Below are positions 1 through 7,467 of a DNA stretch of 64,000 bases, one piece after another. The notes below the pieces were generated by a model. The model saw nothing but the letters and a program-made list of their open reading frames with translations, was not told the origin of the DNA and searched no databases. The stretch's first letter is position 1. Each line of letters begins with the position of its first letter. This DNA comes from Bowmanella dokdonensis (GTDB taxonomy: Bacteria > Pseudomonadota > Gammaproteobacteria > Enterobacterales > Alteromonadaceae): contig NZ_JAFKCV010000010.1 of NCBI RefSeq assembly GCF_017254865.1, forward strand, positions 1-64,000. The letters are read 5' to 3'. Both the position numbers and the translations under genes were made by a program.

Positions 1-31
1 CCCCATGTGAGAGTAGCACACCGCCAGGCTC
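1..31 (+). rRNA. rrf: 5S ribosomal RNA, 3' end (partial)
   Basis: The first ~31 bases match the conserved 3' end of gammaproteobacterial 5S rRNA (CCCCATGTGAGAGTAG...CCGCCAGGC). The rest of the gene and presumably the 16S-23S operon lie upstream of the window. A strong hairpin terminator follows 20 bases later, as expected for the end of an rRNA operon. The exact 3' end is uncertain by a few bases. Confidence 0.85.
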
Positions 32-51
32 CCAATTCGTAAGAAACAGCC

Positions 52-84
52 AAGCCCACTTAACAGTGGGCTTAGTTGTTTCTG
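52..84 (+). terminator. rRNA operon terminator
   Basis: A perfect 9-bp stem (AAGCCCACT at 52-60, AGTGGGCTT at 65-73) with a TAAC loop is followed by a T-rich tract (AGTTGTTTCT). It lies directly after the 5S end and reads as its intrinsic terminator. Confidence 0.85.
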
Positions 85-223
85 CGGCCTGGAAAACAGG
101 CCATGCTGGTCCCAGACCGGCACACCAAACCCATCACCTGTTGATAGTCCTGTGCTCCAGCTGCTGGCTGCTCTGTGTCACACATCCTTGTGAGTGTCTC
201 CAGGTCGGCCATCCGGGCCTCCC

Positions 224-303
224 GTAAATCACTGACGGGGATACTTAATCCCCGTCCGGGCGTGATTTACCCCCATGTGACAACTTGGCCGGGAGCCAAG
301 TTG
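224..303. repeat. structured hairpin region, nested inverted repeats
   Basis: Nested perfect arms are visible: GTAAATCAC (224-232) with GTGATTTAC (262-270), and inside it GACGGGGAT (234-242) with ATCCCCGTC (248-256) around a 5-nt loop. A second hairpin follows, CAACTTGG (281-288) with CCAAGTTG (296-303). The 32-611 interval holds no convincing gene, and these hairpins lead into the composite repeat at 364-438. They may be one interspersed repeat unit or a structured RNA. No family is recognised. Confidence 0.6.
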
Positions 304-363
304 AACATCGGAGGCACGACGATGGCCCGGAGGGCGCAGGGCAGGAGGCCCGGAGTAAAGTAG

Positions 364-438
364 GCAGGTTAATGCTCCTGCATAACCTGCACTTCCGCCA
401 TCCATGGCGGCCGCAAAAAGCAATGGCTCCTGCATTGC
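364..438. repeat. composite palindromic repeat (GC-TCCT-GC hairpins around CCGCCAT/ATGGCGG)
   Basis: Two hairpins share the same apex GC-TCCT-GC: 364-390 (arms GCAGGTT / AACCTGC with a one-base bulge) and 420-438 (arms GCAAT / ATTGC, again with one bulged base). Between them is a 16-nt palindrome CCGCCAT-CC-ATGGCGG (395-410). The same two modules occur inside the palindromic element at 23653-23875 (CGCCAT-GG-ATGGCG at 23702-23715 and a GC-AGGA-GC apex hairpin at 23725-23743). This marks a dispersed genomic repeat with exchangeable outer sequences. Confidence 0.65.
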
Positions 439-611
439 CTTGGTGCTGACCATGTGGGGAGTTGTCAGGTTCCGGATTAATACTAGCCTCTGACAGGCAA
501 CGGTAGGTTTTTGATTTTTAGCTTTCTGTGATAAAGAAGTGATAGTTTTGTGAGTGCTGCGTGAACTTCGCCATTTATACCTCTAATGCAACCATCACAA
601 GAGGAACGACA

Positions 612-956
612 ATGAACAAGCTCGCGTTATTACCGATCTCAATTCTGAGCCTCTCGCTGGGCGCCGTTGGCGCTTGCGCTCAGGGAAGAGGCAACGATAA
701 GCCCCTTGGTACCATCTATGTCACCAGTCAGGGCTTATACTACGATACCTTCAAAACCACTGACTTACCTCCCCGCGGAAGGTTTCAGCAACTTTACCCA
801 GACACGCCAATGGGGCCTTCAACCGATTTCGGTCCGGGAGATTCGGGTTATGTCGGAGGGCGTTGGTGGGTCGATACAAATAATGATGCGGTTATGGATG
901 AGTTAGATACGTATTTCTCCTGTCCACTCCTTGGGCCGGGCCGGGAAACACCTTAA
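612..956 (+). CDS. small exported protein, unknown function
   Basis: The gene encodes 114 aa. The start at 612 is preferred over the in-frame ATG at 561 because it has an AGAGGAACGAC ribosome site and opens directly onto a signal sequence (MNKLALLPISILSLSLGAVG). Cleavage before Cys at about residue 22 (VGAC) could make it a lipoprotein, but the lipobox is weak. The mature part has a Gly/Pro/aromatic-rich composition with a GDSGYVGGRWWVD stretch and ends in CPLLGPGRETP. The acidic DTNNDAVMDELD segment resembles a calcium-binding DxNxD loop. I do not recognise a named family. It stands alone between the rRNA end and a convergent minus-strand gene. Confidence 0.7.
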   Translation: MNKLALLPISILSLSLGAVGACAQGRGNDKPLGTIYVTSQGLYYDTFKTTDLPPRGRFQQLYPDTPMGPSTDFGPGDSGYVGGRWWVDTNNDAVMDELDTYFSCPLLGPGRETP

Positions 957-1000
957 TTTGGGGATAGGGTTACCACCGTTCAGTTGGCAACCCGTGACCA

Positions 1001-1543
1001 TCAAATGCGGTCATTGCATCTCCAGGGGGTGGATTTGGCGGTGTCGATAATCCTCACATTGTCGTAGTCAAGGCTGGCAAGCGCTGGTTTGATACTTTGC
1101 TCAAAAGCTTTCGCTTTGTCACTTATAGCATCGCCCTGAGCTTCCAGTGCTGCGAAATCTTTTTTGTGGGAGCTGACTAACGCACTAAGCTTGGCCGCCG
1201 CCTGTTTCTGCTCTTCCAGATAATCTTTGTTTATCGTGAGAGTCTGTTCCGATTCTTCAAAAGCCAATCCGGAGAGTCGTTTCAGTTCTTCACTATACAG
1301 GTCGAGTTCTGCCTGGATTGCATCAATCGGCGCCTCTAGACGAGCCATTTTTTTCTCTTCCAGCAGCAAAGCCGAGTAGGCGTCATTTTGCACAGCTGTC
1401 ATTGTTGCCTGGTGAATTATCTTGCAATCTTTGTAGACCAGGATCTTCCGTTTATGATCAGCATCCTGACTCGCACTGCCAATAGCAGAGCAGGCCAGCG
1501 TGGTTGAGATAGCGACAAACACGGCAATGTTGAACTTTTTCAT
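1001..1543 (-). CDS. periplasmic coiled-coil protein, unknown function
   Basis: The gene encodes 180 aa. An N-terminal signal peptide (MKKFNIAVFVAISTTLACSAIGSA) is followed by a charged, Glu/Lys/Ala-rich helical region (about residues 55-160) that looks like an extended coiled coil, for example the segments around EEKKMARLEAPIDAIQAEL and EQKQAAAKLSALVSSHKKD. A good ribosome site (AAGGTTACCTA) precedes the ATG. Two mature cysteines (about 40 and 176) could form a disulfide. It lies 83 bp downstream of the mechanosensitive channel gene on the same strand and could be its last co-transcribed partner. Function is unknown. Confidence 0.75.
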   Translation of the reverse strand: MKKFNIAVFVAISTTLACSAIGSASQDADHKRKILVYKDCKIIHQATMTAVQNDAYSALLLEEKKMARLEAPIDAIQAELDLYSEELKRLSGLAFEESEQTLTINKDYLEEQKQAAAKLSALVSSHKKDFAALEAQGDAISDKAKAFEQSIKPALASLDYDNVRIIDTAKSTPWRCNDRI

Positions 1544-1626
1544 TAGGTAACCTTTTGCGATTCAGTTACCCCTATAGTCGAAAATTCAGCAGAAAAAGTT
1601 TAATTATTGGCGATATTTATTTGCGC

Positions 1627-2886
1627 TTAGTGAGACTCAGAGGAAGGTCGATCACTGACTCGCTGATATGCTCTTAAGCCAAAGGCGGGCAAGATGGCCA
1701 GGAAATGGTCAAAGATGTCCGACTGGATCCCTTCGTAATTTACCCAGGCTTTATCGGCGCTAAAACAATAGATCTCAAGGGGGACGCCGAACTCGGTGGG
1801 CGCAAGCTGTCTGACCATCAGGGTCATGTCTTGATTGATCTTGGCATGATTTTGCAAGTAGCGCAGCATATAAGCCCTGAAGGTGCCAATATTGGTCAAT
1901 CGTCTGGCGTTGAGCAGATCCTGATCGGTAATATGGTTCTCCTGGTTATACTTGGCCAACTCCTGTTTCTTCTCCGTCAGGTAGCTCCTGATAAAACGAA
2001 TCTTCTCCCACTTGTCCAGCATCTCCTGATCGGCAAAGCGGATAGACTGAATATCGATATTTATGGAGCGTTTTATCCGCCGCCCTCCTGACTCCTGCAT
2101 ACCACGCCAGTTCTTTACTGAGTCACCAATCAGGGCGTAAGTAGGGACAGTGGAAATAGTGTTGTCCCAGTTCTGGACTTTGACTGTGGTCAGTCCGAGT
2201 TCGAGGACGGTACCGTCAGCGCCGTATTTGGGCAACTCAATCCAGTCACCATTGTTGACCATTCGGTTGGCCGCAATCTGCACGCCGGCGACAAAACCCA
2301 GAATTGTATCCTTAAAAACCAGCAGCAGAATGGCCGCCGCCGCGCCGAGTCCGGACATGATAAGAACGGGGGATTTACCCAGCAGATTGGAAACAATCAG
2401 GATAATGGCGATGATGGCAAGCGACAGTTTGCCTACCTGAATAAAACCTGTGATGGGGACTCGTCTCGCCAATAATGAGGAATTGTATACATCCTCTATG
2501 GTATTGAGTACCGCACTGACGATAAATACGCTGGTCAGAAGGATGTAAACGAAAGCCAGCTTCTGAATAAAAGCAAGCAGGGCGGGAGTATGGGCAAAAA
2601 GCAAGGAAGCGCTTGTATACAAGATCACGCCCGGGACCAGATGAGCTAAGCGCTTGAAAAAGTTATGTTTCTGTAACTCATCATCCCAGGTGGCTCTCGT
2701 TGCAAGTATGAGGCGAGTCAGTCTGCCGCTGAAGAGTCGCCGGGTTATCTTAAAAGACAACCAACAAAACCCCAGTAGTATCAGGAAAGAAGACGCCGCA
2801 AAGATAGGAGAGGTTATATCGATATCCAGTCCCCAGTACTTGATACTGTCCAAAATCAGTTGGCTGAGTTCAGTACGTTTTTGCAT
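1627..2886 (-). CDS. ybdG: YbdG/MscM-type mechanosensitive ion channel
   Basis: The gene encodes 419 aa. It is a small-conductance mechanosensitive channel of the inner membrane, expected to release solutes when turgor rises. Five hydrophobic segments occupy roughly residues 20-210. The MscS pore helix (GLGAAAAILLLVFKDTILGF) and the beta domain follow. The segments GDWIELPKYGADGTVLELG, TTVKVQNWDNTISTVPTY and GGRRIKRSINID match E. coli YbdG closely, including the YbdG-specific insertion near the C-terminus. The start lies just after the stop of the acyltransferase gene at 2888, so three genes (3785-4666, 2888-3784, this one) form one operon. That pairs membrane-lipid acyltransferases with a tension-gated channel. 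Confidence 0.93.
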   Translation of the reverse strand: MQKRTELSQLILDSIKYWGLDIDITSPIFAASSFLILLGFCWLSFKITRRLFSGRLTRLILATRATWDDELQKHNFFKRLAHLVPGVILYTSASLLFAHTPALLAFIQKLAFVYILLTSVFIVSAVLNTIEDVYNSSLLARRVPITGFIQVGKLSLAIIAIILIVSNLLGKSPVLIMSGLGAAAAILLLVFKDTILGFVAGVQIAANRMVNNGDWIELPKYGADGTVLELGLTTVKVQNWDNTISTVPTYALIGDSVKNWRGMQESGGRRIKRSINIDIQSIRFADQEMLDKWEKIRFIRSYLTEKKQELAKYNQENHITDQDLLNARRLTNIGTFRAYMLRYLQNHAKINQDMTLMVRQLAPTEFGVPLEIYCFSADKAWVNYEGIQSDIFDHFLAILPAFGLRAYQRVSDRPSSESH

Positions 2887-2887
2887 G

Positions 2888-3784
2888 CTATCTTGTTTCC
2901 AGTAACTGTTTGATTAGACTGTCTTTCTGTTGCCAAAGACTATTCAACCAGGATTGAAAGTTGTCCCGGAACCTCGCATCGCCCTGGTAGTCACCGATTA
3001 GCTCCTGTGCGACTGGCAGGCATCTTGCTCTCAACACGACACAGGTGAGTCTGCCGCTCAGCATATCCAGCATGATATGTTGGCGGTTGTCTGGGTAGAG
3101 TATGGTTACATCCAATATGCCGTCGAACAGATTGCCCATTGTGGCCAATGTGAAAGCCACACCTCCCGCTTTGGGATGGAGTAGGTAGGCATAGGGGCTT
3201 TTACGGGTCTGGTGTTTTTCAGTGGTATATCTCGTGCCTTCAACAAAATTTATCACAGTCGTAGGCAACAGCCGGAACTTTTGGCAGGACTTGCGTGTTG
3301 ACTCAATATCCTTACCTTGCAAATGAGGGTTTCTCGCCAGGAATTCCGCACTGTAGCGACGCATAAAGGGCATGTCCAGTGCCCAGGCTCCCAGACCGAC
3401 AAAAGGCATCCACAACAGTTCCCGTTTGATAAAGAACTTGGTGGCAGGAACCCGGCCTTTGGCAAAATGCATCAGCAGGATGATATCCAGCCAGCTAAGG
3501 TGGTTCGACATCATCAGATACCAGCGATTTGTCTTTAATTCGCCCTCAATGGCATAGTCCCATTCGACCCGATTAAAAAGGTTGATCAGCGAGACACTGC
3601 TAAGGGCGAAGCCGCTCATGCCGGTATTTAACAGGACATTCAGTGCTTTGGTGACTGGTTGTAGGGGGACCAGGAGTTTAATAAGGCCCAGTCCTATGAT
3701 GAGGGTGCCCCAAAATGCCAGATTGATAATTTGCAGACCGAGGTGGAGCGGGAAAATTAGAACCGCACAAATAAAGCTCAACAT
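2888..3784 (-). CDS. yihG: YihG-like lysophospholipid/1-acylglycerol-phosphate acyltransferase
   Basis: The gene encodes 298 aa of the PlsC-like acyltransferase superfamily, inner-membrane anchored by N-terminal hydrophobic segments. Motif I HX4D appears as NHLSWLDI (about residues 93-100), and motif III as FVEGTR, both part of the acyl-CoA/acyl-ACP transfer site. The segment ALDMPFMRRYSAEFLARNP and the following KDIESTRKSCQKFR are close to E. coli YihG, an acyltransferase known to affect phospholipid acyl composition. It is a tandem paralogue of the gene at 3785-4666 and abuts it without spacing. The acyl donor and acceptor cannot be read from sequence. Confidence 0.88.
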   Translation of the reverse strand: MLSFICAVLIFPLHLGLQIINLAFWGTLIIGLGLIKLLVPLQPVTKALNVLLNTGMSGFALSSVSLINLFNRVEWDYAIEGELKTNRWYLMMSNHLSWLDIILLMHFAKGRVPATKFFIKRELLWMPFVGLGAWALDMPFMRRYSAEFLARNPHLQGKDIESTRKSCQKFRLLPTTVINFVEGTRYTTEKHQTRKSPYAYLLHPKAGGVAFTLATMGNLFDGILDVTILYPDNRQHIMLDMLSGRLTCVVLRARCLPVAQELIGDYQGDARFRDNFQSWLNSLWQQKDSLIKQLLETR

Positions 3785-4666
3785 CTACTGCCTGCCTACA
3801 TGTAACTGATTAAGCAATTTGTCTTTGGCTGTCCAGCGCTGATTCAACCAAAGCTGGAAGCGCAACCGCTGCTCGGCGTCCTCAAAGTAATTGCCAGGAA
3901 GTATTGAGTCCAGGGACATTATCTGCACCCTCACCTGAATGTCCTTTACCTTACCACAGACGAAATCCCAAAAGGTTGGAATTCCGTCAGGATAATGGAT
4001 GGTTACATCCAGCAGTTTGTGTAACTTATCGCCCATGGCGCTCACTACGAATGCGATCCCCCCCGCACGCGGCTTCAGCAGATGGGAAAACTGACTCTGT
4101 TGGGTAATCTGTTTGGCTCTGGTCAGGCGGGTCCCTTCCACAAAGTTCATAATGCTGACCGGCTTGTAGCGAAATTTTTCACAAGCCTTGCGGGTCGTTT
4201 CCAAATCCTTGCCTTTAAGATGGGGGTGTTTCTCGAGAAAGGGCTTCTTATAGCGACGCATAAAGGGAAAATCCAATGCCCACCAGGCAAGGCCCAGAAC
4301 GGGTACCCAAATCAGCTCTTTTTTGAGGAAAAACTTCAAAAAAGGGATTCTTCCACTAAATATGCGTTGAAGTACCAGAATATCCACCCAGGATTGGTGG
4401 TTGGCGATAACCAGATACCAGTCTTTGGGTGACAGGCCTGGCATTCCCCGGATATCCCAGCGGACATTGGCAGTCAGGTCCTGGTTCAGGCTGTTGATCC
4501 TGACCCAGGCAGCTGCACAGCTATCCAGTAGATAGGTGACAAAAGTCCGCCACCGGGGAGTCGGCCAGAGTTTCAGGACGGAAAGTAGAATAATCGGCAC
4601 AAACCAGAACAACGTATTGACTGCATATCCTGTTATCGACCCTAGGCCTGTGAAAAATCGCCACAT
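3785..4666 (-). CDS. YihG-like acyltransferase, tandem paralogue
   Basis: The gene encodes 293 aa and is homologous to its downstream neighbour along the whole length. HX4D is present as NHQSWVDI, the third motif as FVEGTRLT, and the family-typical ALDFPFMRRY segment is conserved. The N-terminus carries a membrane helix (FWFVPIILLSVLKLW). It is the first gene of a three-gene operon with the second acyltransferase and the YbdG channel. proB lies divergently 80 bp away. Retention of both catalytic motifs in both copies suggests two active enzymes with different chain-length or head-group preference rather than a decaying duplicate. That split is inference. Confidence 0.88.
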   Translation of the reverse strand: MWRFFTGLGSITGYAVNTLFWFVPIILLSVLKLWPTPRWRTFVTYLLDSCAAAWVRINSLNQDLTANVRWDIRGMPGLSPKDWYLVIANHQSWVDILVLQRIFSGRIPFLKFFLKKELIWVPVLGLAWWALDFPFMRRYKKPFLEKHPHLKGKDLETTRKACEKFRYKPVSIMNFVEGTRLTRAKQITQQSQFSHLLKPRAGGIAFVVSAMGDKLHKLLDVTIHYPDGIPTFWDFVCGKVKDIQVRVQIMSLDSILPGNYFEDAEQRLRFQLWLNQRWTAKDKLLNQLHVGRQ

Positions 4667-4746
4667 TTGATATTGCCTTTAACCGAATTAGCGACGTATT
4701 TTATGCGCTGGTCCTGCAATTACAAAATTTATCCGGGTAGATGGTC

Positions 4747-5868
4747 ATGAGTGACGGTGCAATACAGAACCTGCCTACCTTTGAGTGGCGGCGGGGGGTG
4801 ATCAAAGTTGGCAGTGCGCTGATAGCACCCAATGGAGAGGGATGTAGAACAGAGCATCTGCTGGCATTGGCCCAGTTTATCAATGCCAGCCGGCGCCAGG
4901 GTAAGGAATTGCTGCTGGTATCTTCCGGTGCTGTAGCCGCAGGGCGTAATGCGTTTCCCCCTATAGGTAAGGTAACCCTGGCAGAAAAACAGGCTATGGC
5001 TGCAGTAGGACAGACTCGTATGATGGCAAATTGGGCCAGGCTATTTGACTTTCCTACCGCACAGATTCTGATGACCCATGGGGATATCCGGGACAGGGAC
5101 AGATACCTGAATATCAAGGCCACTATCCGGGAACTGCTTAGCCATGGGATCCTGCCCATTATCAACGAGAATGATTCAGTGGCCACTGAGGAACTGAAGT
5201 TTGGAGACAACGATAATCTCGGCGCGTTGGTGGCCTTGGTGGCAGATGCAGACACTTTATTTGTGTGTACAGATGTGGACGGCTTGTACGATGCCGACCC
5301 ACGACAAAACCCCGGCGCGAAGCTGCTAAAGCGGGTGGAGAAAGTGGACCAGCAGATCATGCAGCTGGCTGGCGGCAGGGGATCTGCAGTGGGCACAGGA
5401 GGCATGCTGACCAAACTGCAGGCGGCACAAAAGGCCGGGGCAAACGGCATTCAGACCCTGATCCTTAACGGCTACAAGACCGAGAGTTTTGAATCCTTGG
5501 CAAGGGGGCACGTGCCCGGTACCTTGTTTGAGCCGGGACTGTCACTTAGCAATGCCAAGAAGCAGTGGCTGCGCCACAGTCTCAAGGCTAAAGGAAAAGT
5601 GACGGTTGACGATGGCGCTCGTCAGGCGTTACTGCAAAGAGGCGCTTCCTTGTTACCTGTAGGAGTTAAGGCCGTATCCGGTGACTTTGCAGCAGGGGAT
5701 GCCATTGAGATTTGGCATGCCAGCGATCTGCTCGCCATTGGTCTGAGTAGTTACAACGCCCAGGACCTGAATAAAGTCAGTGGCCTGAAAAGCACACAAA
5801 TCGAAGCGGCGCTCGGCTATGCCGGCCATGAGGCCGCCGTGCACCGTGACGACTTGGTTCTGATTTAA
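4747..5868 (+). CDS. proB: glutamate 5-kinase
   Basis: The gene encodes 373 aa. ProB phosphorylates L-glutamate with ATP as the first step of proline synthesis and is feedback-inhibited by proline. The amino acid kinase domain spans about residues 15-260 (VIKVGSALI, SSGAVAAGR, NENDSVATEELKFGDNDNL, FVCTDVDGLYDADP). A PUA domain follows (about 278-373, KAKGKVTVDDGA onward), as in E. coli ProB. ATG 4747 is preferred to ATG 4741 because the only ribosome-site-like sequence (GGGTAG) is then correctly spaced and the protein begins MSDG, like E. coli MSDS. proA is not adjacent. The stop codon overlaps the stop of the convergent NRAMP-like gene. Confidence 0.93.
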   Translation: MSDGAIQNLPTFEWRRGVIKVGSALIAPNGEGCRTEHLLALAQFINASRRQGKELLLVSSGAVAAGRNAFPPIGKVTLAEKQAMAAVGQTRMMANWARLFDFPTAQILMTHGDIRDRDRYLNIKATIRELLSHGILPIINENDSVATEELKFGDNDNLGALVALVADADTLFVCTDVDGLYDADPRQNPGAKLLKRVEKVDQQIMQLAGGRGSAVGTGGMLTKLQAAQKAGANGIQTLILNGYKTESFESLARGHVPGTLFEPGLSLSNAKKQWLRHSLKAKGKVTVDDGARQALLQRGASLLPVGVKAVSGDFAAGDAIEIWHASDLLAIGLSSYNAQDLNKVSGLKSTQIEAALGYAGHEAAVHRDDLVLI

Positions 5869-7064
5869 AGCAGTGACCAGAGTTTATAGCTGCTGAGTCC
5901 CAGTAGAAACAGGATGATGAGGGCTGCCAGAAGGTTCGATTTGAAGCCGTTCCGGTACTCCCTCAACAAGGCTTTTTTGTTCATGAGCCACAACAGATAG
6001 ATGGCAGTGATGGGGAGCAATACGCCATTGGTGGCCTGGGCAAATAATATGACAGCCACCGGGCTCATCTGAGTGCTGGCCCCCAGCGCGCCACACAGCA
6101 GAATGCTTGCCCAGACTCCTCTGAAGCGTTTTGCATTGAGGTCCGTCGACCAGCCCAATATGCCGCAGACCGCATAGGCGCCGGCCAGTGGCGCTGTAAT
6201 GGCACTGGTTAAACCCGCGGCAAACAACCCAACCGCAAAGAAGTATTGAGCAAGGCTACCCAGCAGGGGTTCCAGCTGTCTGGCCATATTGCCCGCATTC
6301 ATACCTGAACCGCCCTCAAGCTGCTGGCCAAAAAATGCGGCGCTGGCGGTAGAGACAATTGCCAGTGTAATCAGCCCGCCAAGACTGATAGCCAGTCCAG
6401 AGTCACACTGTATTTTCCTCAGTTCATTTTTCTCCAGACGCTGTTTTTGCCTGGCGACCAGGCTTGAGTGCAGGAAGAGGTTATAGGGGACAATGGTCGT
6501 TCCCACCAGCGCCAGGGTCGTTGTCAGCCCGCCAGCCGGGATGGAAGGTAGTAGCAAGCCTTCGAACAACGCAGGAATATCAGGGCGGGACATCACCATG
6601 GTCGTGATAAAGACCAGACTCATCAGCAGTACCAATCCGATCAGAGTGTGCTCCAGCAGGGCATAGCGGCCGCTGAAAAGCAGCGCCCCTGCGACAGCAG
6701 CCAAAAGCAGACTCCACCCTTGCAACTGTCCCCCAAGCAGACTCTGGATACCCAATGCGGCGCCGGTCAGGTTGCCCGCCTCATAGGCTGCACTGCCAAT
6801 TCCGATGGCACTGACCACCAGAACTGATGCCAGCCACCGAGCCCAGGGAGTTGACAGGTTTTCCCTCAGCGATTCAGCCAATCCCATGCCGGTAACAAGG
6901 CCTAGCCTGGCGGCCATGCCCTGCAATACCAGTGTAGCTGTGATGGAAAATACCAGTACCCAGAGCAGACTGAAGCCGAAGTTGGCACCAGCCATACTGG
7001 CGGTAGTGATGGTACCTGGGCCGATAAAAGCCGCAGTAACCAGGAAGCCTGGACCAAATCGCAT
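5865..7064 (-). CDS. NRAMP-superfamily transporter with non-canonical metal-site motifs
   Basis: The gene encodes 399 aa with about 11 membrane helices and clear NRAMP architecture. In Mn/Fe NRAMPs, TM1 carries DPGN and TM6 carries MPH. Here the aligned positions read GPGT (residues 15-18) and VPYN (192-195, in GTTIVPYNLFLHSS). The aspartate, asparagine and methionine that coordinate the transition metal in DraNramp/ScaDMT are therefore absent. The protein belongs to a divergent clade, and Mn or Fe transport should not be assumed. Substrate is unknown (another cation or a small organic solute). A hairpin lies 4 nt upstream of the start. The C-terminus runs into the stop of proB, transcribed convergently. 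Confidence 0.85.
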   Translation of the reverse strand: MRFGPGFLVTAAFIGPGTITTASMAGANFGFSLLWVLVFSITATLVLQGMAARLGLVTGMGLAESLRENLSTPWARWLASVLVVSAIGIGSAAYEAGNLTGAALGIQSLLGGQLQGWSLLLAAVAGALLFSGRYALLEHTLIGLVLLMSLVFITTMVMSRPDIPALFEGLLLPSIPAGGLTTTLALVGTTIVPYNLFLHSSLVARQKQRLEKNELRKIQCDSGLAISLGGLITLAIVSTASAAFFGQQLEGGSGMNAGNMARQLEPLLGSLAQYFFAVGLFAAGLTSAITAPLAGAYAVCGILGWSTDLNAKRFRGVWASILLCGALGASTQMSPVAVILFAQATNGVLLPITAIYLLWLMNKKALLREYRNGFKSNLLAALIILFLLGLSSYKLWSLL

Positions 7065-7067
7065 GAA

Positions 7068-7098
7068 ACTGCCTGTTTATTGTTGTTTTTCAGGCAGT
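7068..7098 (-). promoter_or_regulatory. 5'-UTR hairpin overlapping the ribosome site of the NRAMP-like gene
   Basis: On the minus strand, ACTGCCTG (7098-7091) and CAGGCAGT (7075-7068) can form an 8-bp stem with a 15-nt A/C-rich loop, ending 3 bases before the ATG at 7064. The only purine-rich ribosome-site candidate (ACAGG) is inside the 3' arm, so the hairpin could block translation initiation. Regulatory function is inferred. Confidence 0.4.
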
Positions 7099-7153
7099 CA
7101 GCATATCAACTGAAGGAGGAGGCTGCACTAAGGAAGCTGGCCTGGAACCCAAT

Positions 7154-7321
7154 TCAGAACAAAGAGTCCCCCATTTTCAGAGGCTTCTTCTTCAGCATAA
7201 TGGGTCGGCGCTCCGTACGACCATGATGTCGGAAATATTTAGTGTTCTTCCCCTTGTCACGGGAAAGAGAGTATACCAAGAGTACGACTAATACGGCGAA
7301 GAGTGTGGTTAGCACTAGCAT
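7154..7321 (-). CDS. small single-pass membrane protein (55 aa), unknown
   Basis: The gene encodes 55 aa. A ribosome site (AAGGATTTTAAT) precedes the ATG at 7321. The N-terminal ~18 residues (MLVLTTLFAVLVVLLVYSLS) form one transmembrane helix. A strongly basic cytoplasmic tail follows (RDKGKNTKYFRHHGRTERR, then KKKPLK). The layout is typical of small membrane regulators or accessory subunits. It lies 90 bp upstream of the NRAMP-like gene on the same strand. No family is recognised, and the call rests on the ribosome site, hydropathy and amino acid bias. Confidence 0.6.
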   Translation of the reverse strand: MLVLTTLFAVLVVLLVYSLSRDKGKNTKYFRHHGRTERRPIMLKKKPLKMGDSLF

Positions 7322-7361
7322 ATTAAAATCCTTTATAAGCTTGATGCTGTTGTCGAGTGTT

Positions 7362-7391
7362 ACCGCATTATTCTATCAATGCGGTTTTTTT
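7362..7391 (+). terminator. intrinsic-terminator-like hairpin
   Basis: The stem ACCGCATT (7362-7369) / AATGCGGT (7378-7385) has an 8-nt loop and is followed by TTTTTTTC on the plus strand. It lies between the AraC-family gene and the small membrane protein gene, both on the minus strand. No plus-strand gene feeds it, so it may act mainly as a stem that stops read-through from the AraC gene. Confidence 0.55.
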
Positions 7392-7467
7392 CAGGTGTGA
7401 AAGTATAGTGAATTTTTTGCTACCCGTTAGACTATTTTCACTAAACCCTGGAGCGCAAATTTTACAG

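Noticed and set aside
175-453. Short overlapping ORFs on both strands (62 and 74 aa)
   Set aside because: They lie in hairpin-rich repeat DNA, lack ribosome sites and have no protein-like composition.
4701-5450. 249-aa minus-strand ORF over proB
   Set aside because: Antisense shadow of a certain gene, Ser/Ala/Pro-rich with no motif.
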